Shown here one piece after another: positions 51,233 through 59,827 of a DNA stretch of 64,000 bases. The translations under genes and the position numbers were made by a program. Location: NCBI GenBank assembly GCA_016875735.1, contig VGOW01000006.1, positions 1-64,000 of the forward strand. The letters run 5' to 3'. This stretch comes from Chloroflexota bacterium (GTDB lineage: Bacteria; Chloroflexota; Anaerolineae; Anaerolineales; VGOW01). Within the stretch, counting starts at the first letter, position 1; every line of letters starts with the position of its first letter. Under the pieces are notes generated by a model, which worked only from the letters and a program-made list of their open reading frames with translations, did no database searches and was not told the DNA's origin.

Positions 51233-52366
51233 TTGAATTTCGGGAGTCGGCTTTTGGGATTTGCGACCAAAGTCGTCATCGCCATGTCCGGCGGGGTGGA
51301 TAGTTCGGCGGCGGCGGCTCTGCTCAAAACGCAGGGGCATGAGGTGATCGGGCTGATGATGCGGCTGTGGAGCGAGCCGGGCCGCGAAGAGCTCAATCGT
51401 TGCTGCGCGCCCGACTCGATGGCCGCCGCCCGCCGAGTCGCCGAGTCGCTCGACATCCCTTTCTACGTTATCGACACGAAAGATGTCTTCCGAGAGAAGA
51501 TCGTCCAGTTCTTCATCGACGGCTACACCAGCGGCGTGACTCCCAACCCGTGCCTCGAATGCAACCGCCACATCCGCTGGGACTTTCTCCTCGACAAAGC
51601 CCTCTCGCTCGGCGCAACCCACCTCGCCACCGGCCACTACGCGCGCGTGCGCCAACTCCCCTCTCCCATGAGCGAAGCGAATGGGGGAGGGGCCGGGGGT
51701 GGGGGCGCATATCAATTACTAAAATCCACCGACGCCCAAAAGGATCAATCCTACGTCCTCAGCGTGCTCGGCCAAGCGCAACTCGCTCGCGCCATGTTTC
51801 CCGTTGGCGATTACACCAAAGCGCAAGCGCGCGAACTGGCGCGCAGGTTCAACTTGCCCGCCGCCGAACGCGCCGACTCGCAAGACCTGTGCTTCATCGC
51901 CGACAAAGATTATCACCGCTTCCTGGCCGCTCACGCGCCCGGCATTGCCGCGCCCGGCCCCATTGTGGATCGCGCGGGCAAAGTGCTCGGCCAACACAAA
52001 GGCCTGCCTTTCTACACCATCGGCCAGCGCAAAGGCATCGGCCTCGCCGCCGCCGAAGCCTATTACGTTTTGGATACCGACCCGGAGCGCAACGCTCTGA
52101 TCGTCGGATTCGAATCGGAACTGGGGCAGGCGACGATGCGGGTTGGCCGCGTCAACTGGGTATCGGGGATCGCGCCGGAAGAATCTTTCACCGCCGGGAT
52201 CAAAATCCGATACAAGGCCGCCGAGCGGCGGGGCGCCGTCACCCCGATTGGAAACGATCGCGCCGAAGCGTCGCTCGATGAACCGGCGCGCGACATCACG
52301 CCGGGGCAGGCCGCCGTATTTTACGATGGCGATGTTTGTCTCGGAGGAGGGATCATTTTGCGATGA
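51233..52366 (+). CDS. mnmA: tRNA 2-thiouridylase MnmA
   Basis: 377 residues. Adds sulfur to U34 of Lys, Glu and Gln tRNAs. PP-loop SGGVDSS at the N-terminus, catalytic Cys in TPNPCLECNRHIRW and second Cys in DSQDLCFIADKDY. The start is uncertain: TTG 51233 abuts the Fic stop; the PP-loop is 18 residues in. A non-conserved insert (PSPMSEANGGGAGGGGA) after HYARVRQL is translated from a C-rich/G-rich hairpin. The stop overlaps the next ATG. Confidence 0.94.
   Translation: MNFGSRLLGFATKVVIAMSGGVDSSAAAALLKTQGHEVIGLMMRLWSEPGREELNRCCAPDSMAAARRVAESLDIPFYVIDTKDVFREKIVQFFIDGYTSGVTPNPCLECNRHIRWDFLLDKALSLGATHLATGHYARVRQLPSPMSEANGGGAGGGGAYQLLKSTDAQKDQSYVLSVLGQAQLARAMFPVGDYTKAQARELARRFNLPAAERADSQDLCFIADKDYHRFLAAHAPGIAAPGPIVDRAGKVLGQHKGLPFYTIGQRKGIGLAAAEAYYVLDTDPERNALIVGFESELGQATMRVGRVNWVSGIAPEESFTAGIKIRYKAAERRGAVTPIGNDRAEASLDEPARDITPGQAAVFYDGDVCLGGGIILR
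51656..51706. repeat. C-rich/G-rich hairpin embedded in mnmA
   Basis: CCCCTCTCCCAT (51658-51669) pairs with ATGGGGGAGGGG (51681-51692), followed by CCGGGGGTGGGGG, the reverse complement of the CCCCCACCCCCGG prefix type seen in hsdM. Confidence 0.75.
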
Positions 52367-52629
52367 CCACCGGAGCACTGCTTTTTGCATTCATCCTTTC
52401 CACGCTGTACGGCGCAGGGTTTCATTTGTGGCAGGGCGGCAGCGCGCGGCGATTGCTTCTCTATTTGCTCGCCAGTTGGATGGGGTTTGCGCTGGGGCAT
52501 GTGGCTGGAGAGGTATTCAAGATCACGATGTGGAGCGCGGGGCCCCTGCACATTCTGCCTGCCAGTCTCGGCAGTGGCATTGCCCTCTTCGCCGCGCGAT
52601 GGTTGGCGAGGCGCGAGACACAAAATTAA
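52363..52629 (+). CDS. Small membrane protein
   Basis: 88 residues from the ATG at 52363, which overlaps the mnmA stop (ATGA). Three hydrophobic segments (ALLFAFILSTLYGAGFHLW, LLLYLLASWMGFALGHV, LPASLGSGIALFAARW). No recognised family. GGAGGAGG lies about 15 nt upstream. Confidence 0.65.
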   Translation: MTTGALLFAFILSTLYGAGFHLWQGGSARRLLLYLLASWMGFALGHVAGEVFKITMWSAGPLHILPASLGSGIALFAARWLARRETQN

Positions 52630-52634
52630 TCTGC

Positions 52635-52640
52635 TATAAT
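52635..52640 (+). promoter_or_regulatory. -10 box of the following membrane protein gene
   Basis: TATAAT 10 nt before ATG 52650; no spaced -35 seen, so a near-leaderless promoter candidate. Confidence 0.4.
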
Positions 52641-52649
52641 CTCAGCGCA

Positions 52650-53087
52650 ATGTCCGCACTTCCTCCGCCCGCCCCGCCATCGCAACCCGAACCCGGCCTC
52701 ACTCCCGAACAGCGCCGCATGGTGTTCATGAGTCTGGCGGGGTTGGTGGTGATCATCGCCCTCATGGGCGTCGCCGTGTATTTCATGGTGAAGAACCCCG
52801 CGGCCACCACCGTCATCCGCGACATCTTCATCATTTTCATGGCCCTCGAGTCGCTGGTCATCGGCGTGGCGCTGATCATTTTGATGATTCAGCTGGCGCG
52901 GCTCACCAATTTGCTCCAGCACGAAATCAAACCGATCCTCGAAAACACTAACGAGACGGTGAACACGGTGCGCGGCACGGCCATCTTCGTCAGCGAGAAT
53001 CTGGTGGACCCGGTGATGAAGCTCAATGGATACATCGCCGCGCTTGGCAAGTTCTTCGAACTTATCAACGTCGTCACCAAAAAGTAG
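52650..53087 (+). CDS. DUF948-like membrane protein
   Basis: 145 residues: Pro-rich N-terminus, two membrane helices (VFMSLAGLVVIIALMGVAVY, IFIIFMALESLVIGVALIIL), then an amphipathic region HEIKPILENTNETVNTVRGT similar to DUF948 proteins. It is followed by a YtxH-type gene, a pairing common in general-stress membrane loci. Confidence 0.7.
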   Translation: MSALPPPAPPSQPEPGLTPEQRRMVFMSLAGLVVIIALMGVAVYFMVKNPAATTVIRDIFIIFMALESLVIGVALIILMIQLARLTNLLQHEIKPILENTNETVNTVRGTAIFVSENLVDPVMKLNGYIAALGKFFELINVVTKK

Positions 53088-53132
53088 GAGGCGGTTCGCG
53101 GACCGCCCACATGAAGCAAGAAGGAGATTCCT

Positions 53133-53540
53133 ATGGCAAGAGAAGACAACGATAGCGACATTGGCGCGTTCCTCACCGGGTTCGTCATCGGCGGGCTGGT
53201 GGGCGCGGCAGTCGCGCTCATCCTCGCGCCGCAATCGGGCGCGGAAACCCGCGAACAGATTCGGCAGAAGGGCATTGAATTGCGGACGCAGGGCGAAGAG
53301 ACTCTGACCGAGGCTCGCCACCGCACGGAGGCCGCCGCCGCCGATGCCCGCGCTCGCGCCGAAAAGTTGGCCGCCGACGCCCGCCTGCGCGCCGAAGAAA
53401 TGGCGAAGCAGGGCCGCGTGGTGATCGAAGAACAGCGAGCCAAACTTCAGGATGCGATTGAATCTGGAAAGAAGGCCGTGACCAGCCGCGGCAAATCCGG
53501 CGAAGCCGCTCCCGCCGACACGCCGCCCGCTTCGGCGTGA
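53133..53540 (+). CDS. YtxH-like membrane-associated protein
   Basis: 135 residues. A Gly-rich membrane segment (AFLTGFVIGGLVGAAVALIL followed by APQSGAETREQI) is the YtxH domain; the remainder is a long Ala/Glu/Arg coiled region (EARHRTEAAAADARARAEKL). AAGGAG lies 8 nt upstream. General-stress or envelope-associated in other bacteria; exact role unknown. Confidence 0.85.
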   Translation: MAREDNDSDIGAFLTGFVIGGLVGAAVALILAPQSGAETREQIRQKGIELRTQGEETLTEARHRTEAAAADARARAEKLAADARLRAEEMAKQGRVVIEEQRAKLQDAIESGKKAVTSRGKSGEAAPADTPPASA

Positions 53541-53550
53541 TCGGGCATCG

Positions 53551-53590
53551 AATCAAAACACCCCGCCACGACGACGGGGTGTTTTTGATT
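53551..53590 (+). terminator. Terminator after the YtxH-like gene
   Basis: AATCAAAACACCCCG (53551-53565) pairs with CGGGGTGTTTTTGATT (53575-53590); works in both directions, with a T-run on the plus strand. Confidence 0.8.
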
Positions 53591-53676
53591 CACCACAGAG
53601 AGATTTCGCACACAGATTCACACAGATGGGCGCCGATTCGGAACATCAGTGTTTGTCCGTGTTCATCTGTGCACAG
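53591..53676. repeat. Imperfect inverted repeat of the CACAGAT type
   Basis: Left part contains acacagattcacacagatgg; right part contains gttcatctgtgcacag. It fills the gap between the convergent YtxH-like and NAD(P)HX repair genes. Confidence 0.55.
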
Positions 53677-55242
53677 TCATGATCCGAGTTCTGCGAACAC
53701 TTTCGGCAACGCGGTCAGCAGATCGCTTGCGGCCACGCTGATCGTCGCGCCCAATGTTTGCGCGGCGATCTCTCCGGCGCGGCCATGAACGTATGCGCCC
53801 GTCACCGCCGCCTCGAACGGATCCAATCCCTGCGCCAGCAAACTGCCGATGATGCCCGACAGCACATCGCCCGACCCGGCCTTTGCCAGCGCGGGGGTGG
53901 CGAACGGCTCGATGGCGGCGCGGCCATCGGGTGCGGCCACAACGGTGAACGCGCCTTTGAGCAGAACCACGCGCCCCCACTGCGCGGCAAACTTGCGCGC
54001 CGCGCCGAGCCGGTCGGCCTGAATTGTTTTCGTGTCCAGCGCGGTGAGCGCGGCCATTTCGCCGGGGTGCGGCGTGAGCACCGACGGCTTCGGCAGTCGA
54101 TCCGGCCAACCTTCGATCTGCGCGAGCAATCGCAATCCGTCGGCGTCAATGAGTAGGGGCGATTCGTGAATCGCCCCGATCAACCCGCGCAAAAATTCTT
54201 TCGTCGTCTCTTCGAGTCCCCAGCCCGGCCCGATCACCAGCGCATCCGCTTTGCCCAACATCGGATGCGCCGCCTCCAATGCGCTCTCGGCGATGAAACC
54301 GTTGGCGTGCGGAAGCGGTTGCCACGTCGCTTCGATGAGCGATCCGGCGAGGATGGGGTGAATGGGATCGGGCACGGCCATGGTCACCAGCCCGGCCCCA
54401 CTGCGAATGGCCGCCGCCCCCACGAGATAAGCCGCGCCCGTGTAGTTTTTAGATCCGGCCACCACGAGCAGTCGGCCAAAATCATATTTATGCGCGGCGC
54501 GCGATCGTTTGGGCAGAGCGGCGCGCGCGCGAGTCGCATCGGCCAGTTCGAGGGTGATCGATTTGAGTCCGGGCAGGTCGTCGGGCCAGCCGATGGGGGC
54601 GATGATGAGTTGGCCGAGGTGATCGGCGGCGGGAAATTTGTATTGCCCGATCTTGGCCGCGCCGAAGGTGACGGTGACATTGGCGCAGATGGTGTTGGCA
54701 TCCACTTCGCCCGTGTCGCACTCCGTGCCGGAAGGGACATCGACGGCGACAACGCCGGGGCACGGCAATGCCGTACCCTCACGCGATGCGATGCGCCGCT
54801 TGACAACGCCGAGCAATTGGGCGGCGTTGCCTTTCAGCGGCAATCGCGCGCCCGTGCCGAAGAGCGCATCAATGACAATGGTGGCGCTGTCGAGCAGCTG
54901 TTTGAGCACGCGCCCTTGCGAATCATTTTCGGAGTCGGCGATGAAGAGGGAGCGTTGGCGGAGGGCGATCACTTTTGAGTCAGACTCGTCGGGCGGCTTG
55001 AGGCAATACACTTTCACCGCCGCGCCCGCGTCATGCAAATGGCGGGCGCACACGAGTCCATCGCCGCCGTTGTTGCCCGGCCCGGCGAGAATGAGCGCGG
55101 TCGTTTCGGAGGGAACGGCGCGGGCCAGCACGGCTTCGGCCACTGCGCGCCCGGCCAATTCCATCATCGCCGCATACGACACGCCCGCCGTATCGGCTTC
55201 GGCTTCGAGGCGGCGCATCTCGTCAATGGTGACGATTTTCAT
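53677..55242 (-). CDS. nnrD: Bifunctional NAD(P)H-hydrate epimerase / dehydratase
   Basis: 521 residues. Repairs hydrated NADH and NADPH. The N-terminal YjeF_N epimerase has ILAGPGNNGGDGLVCARHL; the C-terminal ribokinase-like ADP- or ATP-dependent dehydratase has LTPHPGEMAAL and the ATP-site GSGDVLSGIIGSLLAQGLDP. Both domains are full length. An intergenic hairpin lies just upstream of the ATG. Confidence 0.93.
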   Translation of the reverse strand: MKIVTIDEMRRLEAEADTAGVSYAAMMELAGRAVAEAVLARAVPSETTALILAGPGNNGGDGLVCARHLHDAGAAVKVYCLKPPDESDSKVIALRQRSLFIADSENDSQGRVLKQLLDSATIVIDALFGTGARLPLKGNAAQLLGVVKRRIASREGTALPCPGVVAVDVPSGTECDTGEVDANTICANVTVTFGAAKIGQYKFPAADHLGQLIIAPIGWPDDLPGLKSITLELADATRARAALPKRSRAAHKYDFGRLLVVAGSKNYTGAAYLVGAAAIRSGAGLVTMAVPDPIHPILAGSLIEATWQPLPHANGFIAESALEAAHPMLGKADALVIGPGWGLEETTKEFLRGLIGAIHESPLLIDADGLRLLAQIEGWPDRLPKPSVLTPHPGEMAALTALDTKTIQADRLGAARKFAAQWGRVVLLKGAFTVVAAPDGRAAIEPFATPALAKAGSGDVLSGIIGSLLAQGLDPFEAAVTGAYVHGRAGEIAAQTLGATISVAASDLLTALPKVFAELGS

Positions 55243-55253
55243 TCGGGGAAAGA

Positions 55254-55303
55254 TTCACCGCAGAGATCGCTGAAAGAAATCTCTGCGCGCTCCCTGCGGT
55301 GAA
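55254..55303. repeat. Nested hairpin upstream of the NAD(P)HX repair gene
   Basis: TTCACCGCAG (55254-55263) and CTGCGGTGAA (55294-55303) are perfect inverted ends; CAGAGAT (55261-55267) and ATCTCTG (55279-55285) pair inside. It fills the space between the kinase-propeller stop and the ATG at 55242, like the ACCACAGAG hairpin at 35826. Confidence 0.7.
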
Positions 55304-55309
55304 AGCGGG

Positions 55310-55828
55310 CTAGGGGTAGAAGCGCGATGCGCCGCCGTAAGTGGCAAACCACACTCCGCCGAAATCGTCCACGAAGACATCGAAGACGAGGGCGTGGATG
55401 AGGCCATCGGACATGGAATACCGCTCCCATGTCGAGCCGTCGAAGTGCGCCGCGCCTTCGCTTGTGCCGAACCACAGTGTGCCGTCGCGCGTGACGGTGA
55501 TGCTGTTGACGTATGGCGGCAATTCATCGCCGAAGTGCTGCCAGTCGCCGTCGGCAAAACGATAAACGCCCGCGCCGTCGGTCGCCGCCCAGATCGCGCC
55601 GCTGGAGTCTTCGGCGATGTCGAAGATGGCCGCCTCGTACCCGAACAGATTGCTGCTGCCATATACAGTCAGGGCGCCATCGGGCAGGTAGTGGCTGAGC
55701 TGCGTTTCGCCGCTGACCCATATCGAGCCGTCGGAGGCGGCGAAGATGGCGCGAATGAAATTCGAGGTCAGGCCGAAGTCGGCGCCGGAGAGGAGGCGGG
55801 TGATCGTCGTCCCGTCGAAGACGGCCAC
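55310..55828 (-). pseudogene. Beta-propeller tail of the Ser/Thr kinase (third frame)
   Basis: Reads AVFDGTTITRLLSGADFGLT, then repeats ending in W or F blades (DGSIWVSG, SGAIWAATDGAGVYRFADGD, DGTLWFGTSEGAAHFDGSTW, GGVWFATYGGASRFYP). These are the two-component-regulator-type propeller repeats that continue the middle frame. The frame change at about 55820-55840 corresponds to one missing base. Confidence 0.7.
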
Positions 55829-56745
55829 GCCGTGCCATCGGGCGCGAGGGTGGTGTCGCGAATTTGATAATCGGGAGTCAGCCCGTGTTCTGCGCCGATG
55901 TGAATCCGCTCACTGCCGTCGATGATCCAGAATCCTTGATCGTACTCGCTCACCCACAATCGCTCCTGCGAGTCGAAGAACAGCGGCGGGCCCGGAATGT
56001 CGCCCGGCCCCTCGCTCCATGTTTCTGCCAACGGATCGAGCACCGCCACGCGCGCGCCGTAAGCCTCGACAAACCACAGCATGCCGTCGGGGGCGGGGAT
56101 AATTTTGCCAAGCGAGGGCGGCCCCGGGATATTGGGCACGATGCGCTGCGAGAACTCATCGCCATCGAATCGAATCAACCCCGCGCCTTCGGCGGCAAAA
56201 TAGATATTGCCATCGGCGTCGCGCGCCACGCCGTACAAATTATAGGTTGGCATGTCGCCGGTTTGCTGGCTGAACTCCTGCCAATCGCCTTTGGCGGAGT
56301 CGAACCGCCACGCGCCGCCGCCGCCGGTGGTGAATCGATCGACGATGTCGCCCGTGAATCGATCCCACACGGTGACACTGCCGGGTCCGTAAGCGATGAT
56401 GTCTCTGTCGACCGCGATGACGCCGAAGAGAAAGTTGCCCGCCGCCCACGATGTCCACCCACCCTCTCTCTGAACAGTGACCACCACCTCGGGAGTCGCC
56501 GTCGATTCGGCGGTGGGCACGACAACTTCGCTGGGCGCGGCGGTCGCGCCGACGGCCGCCGCGCTTGCGGTGGCGTTTTGTTTTTGAGTCTGGCCCCGAA
56601 TGGCAAGTATTCCGGCGCACAGACAACACACCACAAACAGCGTTGCTCCGCCAATGAGCGCCATGGTAGGAATCTTCGATTTGCGCGGAGGCGGGGGCGG
56701 TTTGAGATGGGTTGTGGGTTGCGCGGGGGAGGCGGCTTCGCCGCA
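55768..56745 (-). pseudogene. Membrane helix and first propeller blades of the Ser/Thr kinase (second frame)
   Basis: Continues the kinase: a Pro-rich linker (HLKPPPPPRKSKIP), a membrane helix (MALIGGATLFVVCCLCAGIL), a Ser/Thr/Ala-rich stalk, and propeller-like repeats (VARDADGNIYFAAEGAGLIR, IPAPDGMLWFVEAYGARVAV). The switch from the kinase frame occurs near 56725-56745, at or near a run of five C (minus strand). Confidence 0.7.
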
Positions 56746-57584
56746 GGCGCGGGGGCCGGAGCCGTGAGCGCGTGCTTCCACGCATTCAGAAATTCTTTGC
56801 ATGTCGCAAAACGATCGTTGCGATCTTTTGCCAGCGCTTTGAGCAGAACGCGCTCGATGTCGGGCGAAACGCCGGGCTTGAGTTCGGACGGCAGAGGCAG
56901 GGGCGCTTGCATTTGTTTGAGGATCACCGCCAGCGGGGTTTCGGCCTCGAACGGCACGCGGCCGGTGATCATCTCATACAACACGATGCCAAGCGAATAA
57001 ATATCGGAACGCTGATCGAGTTTCTCGCCCTGCGCTTGCTCCGGGCTCATGTACGCCGGAGTGCCGGTGACCGCGCCAGTGGCGGTGAGCTGCGCCGCGC
57101 CTTCCATCAGTTTGGCAATGCCGAAATCGGTGAGGAACACATCGCCCCGCGTGTTGACCAGCACGTTGGAGGGTTTGATGTCGCGGTGAATGACGCCGCG
57201 CTCGTGAGCGTAGCCCAGCGCGTCGGCGAGCTGGGTGAACAGCCGGTCGATCTCTGGCATCGATAACGGGCCGGAGCGGATGCGCTCTTTGAGGGTGCCC
57301 GTGTCGAGGAAGCGCATCACAAAATAATGAATGCCGCCGCTCTCGCCGAAGTCGTGCACGGGCAGAATGTGCGGATGCTCAAGGTTGGCGATGGTGCGCG
57401 CCTCCTGCTGAAAGCGGCTCATGAATTCTGGGCTGGAGGCGAATTCTTTGGGCAACACTTTCACCGCCACGTAGCGATCCATCGCCGGGTGGTAGGCTTT
57501 GTACACCGTAGCCATACCGCCCTGCCCGATTTGGCTGATGATGCGATAGGGGCCTAACTGTTGACCGGGTTGGACATCGTTCAT
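56175..57584 (-). CDS. Ser/Thr protein kinase, N-terminal part of a frameshifted receptor kinase
   Basis: The kinase domain (residues ~10-280) is complete: Gly loop GQGGMATVYKAYH, VAVKVL Lys, catalytic HRDIKPSNVLVN, DFGIAKLMEG and GTPAYMSPEQ. Meaningful sequence ends near 56740; the remaining ~180 residues of this frame are out-of-register. The original receptor would be about 755 residues: cytoplasmic kinase, one membrane helix and an external propeller sensor in the two following frames. Both frame changes require one extra base. It lies 55 nt downstream of a receiver-domain gene on the same strand, probably co-transcribed. Confidence 0.85.
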   Translation of the reverse strand: MNDVQPGQQLGPYRIISQIGQGGMATVYKAYHPAMDRYVAVKVLPKEFASSPEFMSRFQQEARTIANLEHPHILPVHDFGESGGIHYFVMRFLDTGTLKERIRSGPLSMPEIDRLFTQLADALGYAHERGVIHRDIKPSNVLVNTRGDVFLTDFGIAKLMEGAAQLTATGAVTGTPAYMSPEQAQGEKLDQRSDIYSLGIVLYEMITGRVPFEAETPLAVILKQMQAPLPLPSELKPGVSPDIERVLLKALAKDRNDRFATCKEFLNAWKHALTAPAPAPAAKPPPPRNPQPISNRPRLRANRRFLPWRSLAEQRCLWCVVCAPEYLPFGARLKNKTPPQARRPSARPPRPAKLSCPPPNRRRLPRWWSLFRERVGGHRGRRATFSSASSRSTETSSLTDPAVSPCGIDSRATSSIDSPPAAAARGGSTPPKAIGRSSASKPATCQPIICTAWRATPMAISILPPKARG

Positions 57585-57638
57585 GAGAGTCTCGATTGCC
57601 GACTGCGGATTGGTGATGGAGGGCTCAACGATCAGAAA

Positions 57639-57944
57639 TCATTCATCGGCAATTTTCAACAGGCCTCGCACTTTGGCGCGGAAGTCGTCGGGCGCGAACG
57701 GTTTGCGCACATACTCTGCCACTTCTTGCAGTTTGGCGATCACGCGGTGAGAGGTTTCGGCGTGAGAGGTGAGCATCACCACCGGAATTTTCGTCGTCAC
57801 TTCGCTGTTGGTCTTCAGCCAGTCCAGCACTTCCCAGCCGCGCATATCGGGCAGGGTCAGCGGCAGGGCGTTGAGCGCGATTCGCAGAAGAGCGAATTGA
57901 TCATCGTCATCTTCCACACTGAGAACACGATAAGTTCGGGGCAT
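57639..57944 (-). CDS. Degenerate receiver-domain protein lacking the phospho-acceptor Asp
   Basis: 101 residues from MPRTYRVLSVEDDDDQFALL. The acidic pair (residues 11-12), the Thr/Ser and the Lys81-Pro (VRKPFAPDD) of a CheY-like receiver are present. The segment between helix 1 and beta 3 is missing: ALNALPLTLPDMRGWEVL runs where the family has about 20 more residues and an Asp just before LTLPDM; here a Pro aligns with it. An in-frame deletion removed the phosphorylation site. Upstream M at 57980 is less likely. It may be a phosphorylation-independent adaptor, or dead. Confidence 0.75.
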   Translation of the reverse strand: MPRTYRVLSVEDDDDQFALLRIALNALPLTLPDMRGWEVLDWLKTNSEVTTKIPVVMLTSHAETSHRVIAKLQEVAEYVRKPFAPDDFRAKVRGLLKIADE

Positions 57945-57982
57945 GAGTTTCGCTGTTCGGGATGAAGGGGCGGCTGACAATG

Positions 57983-58010
57983 ATTATAGATAACTATGGG
58001 ATTCATGCAA
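57983..58010 (-). promoter_or_regulatory. Promoter of the receiver / kinase unit
   Basis: Minus strand TTGCAT (58010-58005), a 16-nt spacer and perfect TATAAT (57988-57983), about 39 nt before the ATG at 57944. Confidence 0.5.
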
Positions 58011-58099
58011 GAATGAGGCTAGGCAAGAAATGGCCTCTTGCAATCGGTGCTACAATCGCAGCAAATTATCGGCCATTCACCGCACGCGGGGAGGCATCT

Positions 58100-59341
58100 A
58101 TGAAAACACGACTCATCCTCTTCACCATCGTCGTTGGATTGTTTGCGCTGGGTTTGCTGTTGGGGCCGGGCGCGGGCGCGCGGGCGCAGGAGGCCGCGCC
58201 CGCACTCGAGGGCGAGGGGCAGTCCATCCGGCTCGTCATTCAGCCGGGCGAGAGCCTCGCCAAATTCGCGCCCATCTATGGCGTGAGCGGCTCGGCCATG
58301 CTGGCCGCCAACCCCGCCATCCTCAACCCCGATATTGTCTATCCCGGCCAAACCCTCATCATCCCGGTGATCAAGACTCGCACGCCGAGCCTCGCCACGC
58401 CCTTCTATTACATCGCCCAATCGGGCGACAACATCGTGACCATCGCCCGACAGTTCGAGATGGATCCGGGCACGGTGAAATACGCCAACGGGATGGTGAG
58501 CGACACCGTGATCGCCGGGCGCGCGTATCTCATTCCCGCCGGGCCGCACTACTTCACCGTCCGACGGGGCGATACGCTCGACCTCATCGCCCTGCGATAC
58601 GGCGTGAGCACGGCCTCACTGCTCAACGCCAATCCCAACGTGCCGGATCCGGTGACGCTGTTGATCGGCCAGCGCATCTTCATCCCGATTCAATACGACG
58701 CCCAGCCCCGCCCGTTTTCCGATCTGCCCCCGCCGGAACCCACACTGCCGCCGACGGCGACCGGCACCGCCACATCCGTTCCCGCCGAGCCTGTGCCCAC
58801 CTCCACCCCGCGTCCCACTGCCACCAGCATCGCCGCGGCCAACAATTTCATCACCACCGTCGTGCAACTCAACGAGAGTCTGCTCACGCACACACAGCGC
58901 TACGGCGTTTCCGGCTCGGCCATTCTCGCCGTCAACCCCAAACTGCAAATCAACCCGGATCTGATCTACCCCGGCGACGTGCTTACCATCCCGGTGGTCA
59001 TTTCGTTCACGCCCAGCCGAAGCACGCCGTTCTTCTATGTGGTGCAGTCGGGCGACACGGCGCTCACCATCGCCAATCGATTCGAGATGACGAGCGACAC
59101 GCTGATCACGGCCAACCCGCGCGCCTCGTTCGCGGCGGGCACGACGATTCTCGTTCCGGCGGGGCCGCACATCTACTTCGTGCAGGCCAACGACACACTG
59201 GCAAGCATCGCCGCCAAATATCTCGTCACCGAATCATTCCTCGTCAAATACAATCCAGCGCTCGTCAACGGCGTGGTGTTCACGGGACAGCGCATCTTTA
59301 TTCCCGTGCGCTACGACGCCGCCCCCGTGCCGTTCAATTGA
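58100..59341 (+). CDS. Secreted protein with six LysM domains
   Basis: 413 residues. Signal peptide (MKTRLILFTIVVGLFALGLL) ending near ARAQ. Six LysM repeats in two sets of three, separated by a Pro/Thr linker (PPPEPTLPPTATGTATSVPA). Set 1 and set 2 are parallel: YGVSGSAMLAANPAILNPDI vs YGVSGSAILAVNPKLQINPD, and the endings RIFIPIQYDAQPRPF vs RIFIPVRYDAAPVPF, so the gene arose by duplication of a three-LysM unit. It binds peptidoglycan or related glycans; no catalytic domain. GGGGAGG precedes the ATG. The longer frame to 57962 has no ribosome site. Confidence 0.92.
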   Translation: MKTRLILFTIVVGLFALGLLLGPGAGARAQEAAPALEGEGQSIRLVIQPGESLAKFAPIYGVSGSAMLAANPAILNPDIVYPGQTLIIPVIKTRTPSLATPFYYIAQSGDNIVTIARQFEMDPGTVKYANGMVSDTVIAGRAYLIPAGPHYFTVRRGDTLDLIALRYGVSTASLLNANPNVPDPVTLLIGQRIFIPIQYDAQPRPFSDLPPPEPTLPPTATGTATSVPAEPVPTSTPRPTATSIAAANNFITTVVQLNESLLTHTQRYGVSGSAILAVNPKLQINPDLIYPGDVLTIPVVISFTPSRSTPFFYVVQSGDTALTIANRFEMTSDTLITANPRASFAAGTTILVPAGPHIYFVQANDTLASIAAKYLVTESFLVKYNPALVNGVVFTGQRIFIPVRYDAAPVPFN

Positions 59342-59365
59342 CAGTGAACGAGGGACGAAAGAAAG

Positions 59366-59393
59366 CGCCCGGCCAATGCGGTCGGGCGTTTTT
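59366..59393 (+). terminator. Terminator after the LysM gene
   Basis: CGCCCG (59366-59371) pairs with CGGGCG (59383-59388), followed by TTTTT. Confidence 0.7.
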
Positions 59394-59395
59394 GA

Positions 59396-59827
59396 TCACG
59401 GCGCGAAATGCTTGCGAGTGAACAGCAGCGGCAACAGCGCGGCGAAAAACAGCGCCGCGTTGAACATGGCATTGAAGCCGACTCCGAAATACAGCGAGAT
59501 GGCCGTGTCGGAGACGAACCAGATCGTCATTCCGATGGCAATGCAGTTCCACGCCCAAACTTCTTTTCGCTGGAATGGGTAGTGGGCGATGAAGGCGATG
59601 AACACACCCCAGCCCGACACCGTTGCGCCGAGAACCCCGTAGACCCATCGCCGGAAAGCGGCGGCCTCTTCGGGAACACTGCCCGGCCAGAACGTTGGAT
59701 CAATCTGATTGTTGAAAAGGAAATCGAACAGCGGGGTGTGATTGGCAAAGGCGAGCGCCAACCCAAAGAGGGCGACGATCAACCCCAGCACGAACAGCCA
59801 CTTTTGCCAGAAAAAGAAATTCATCAT
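59396..59827 (-). CDS. Four-helix membrane protein of unknown function
   Basis: 143 residues with four hydrophobic segments (LFVLGLIVALFGLALAFA, WVYGVLGATVSGWGVFIAFI, CIAIGMTIWFVSDTAIS, AMFNAALFFAALLPLLF). No recognised family. The ATG directly follows the TAG of the GH13 gene, so it is the last gene of that operon. Confidence 0.7.
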   Translation of the reverse strand: MMNFFFWQKWLFVLGLIVALFGLALAFANHTPLFDFLFNNQIDPTFWPGSVPEEAAAFRRWVYGVLGATVSGWGVFIAFIAHYPFQRKEVWAWNCIAIGMTIWFVSDTAISLYFGVGFNAMFNAALFFAALLPLLFTRKHFAP

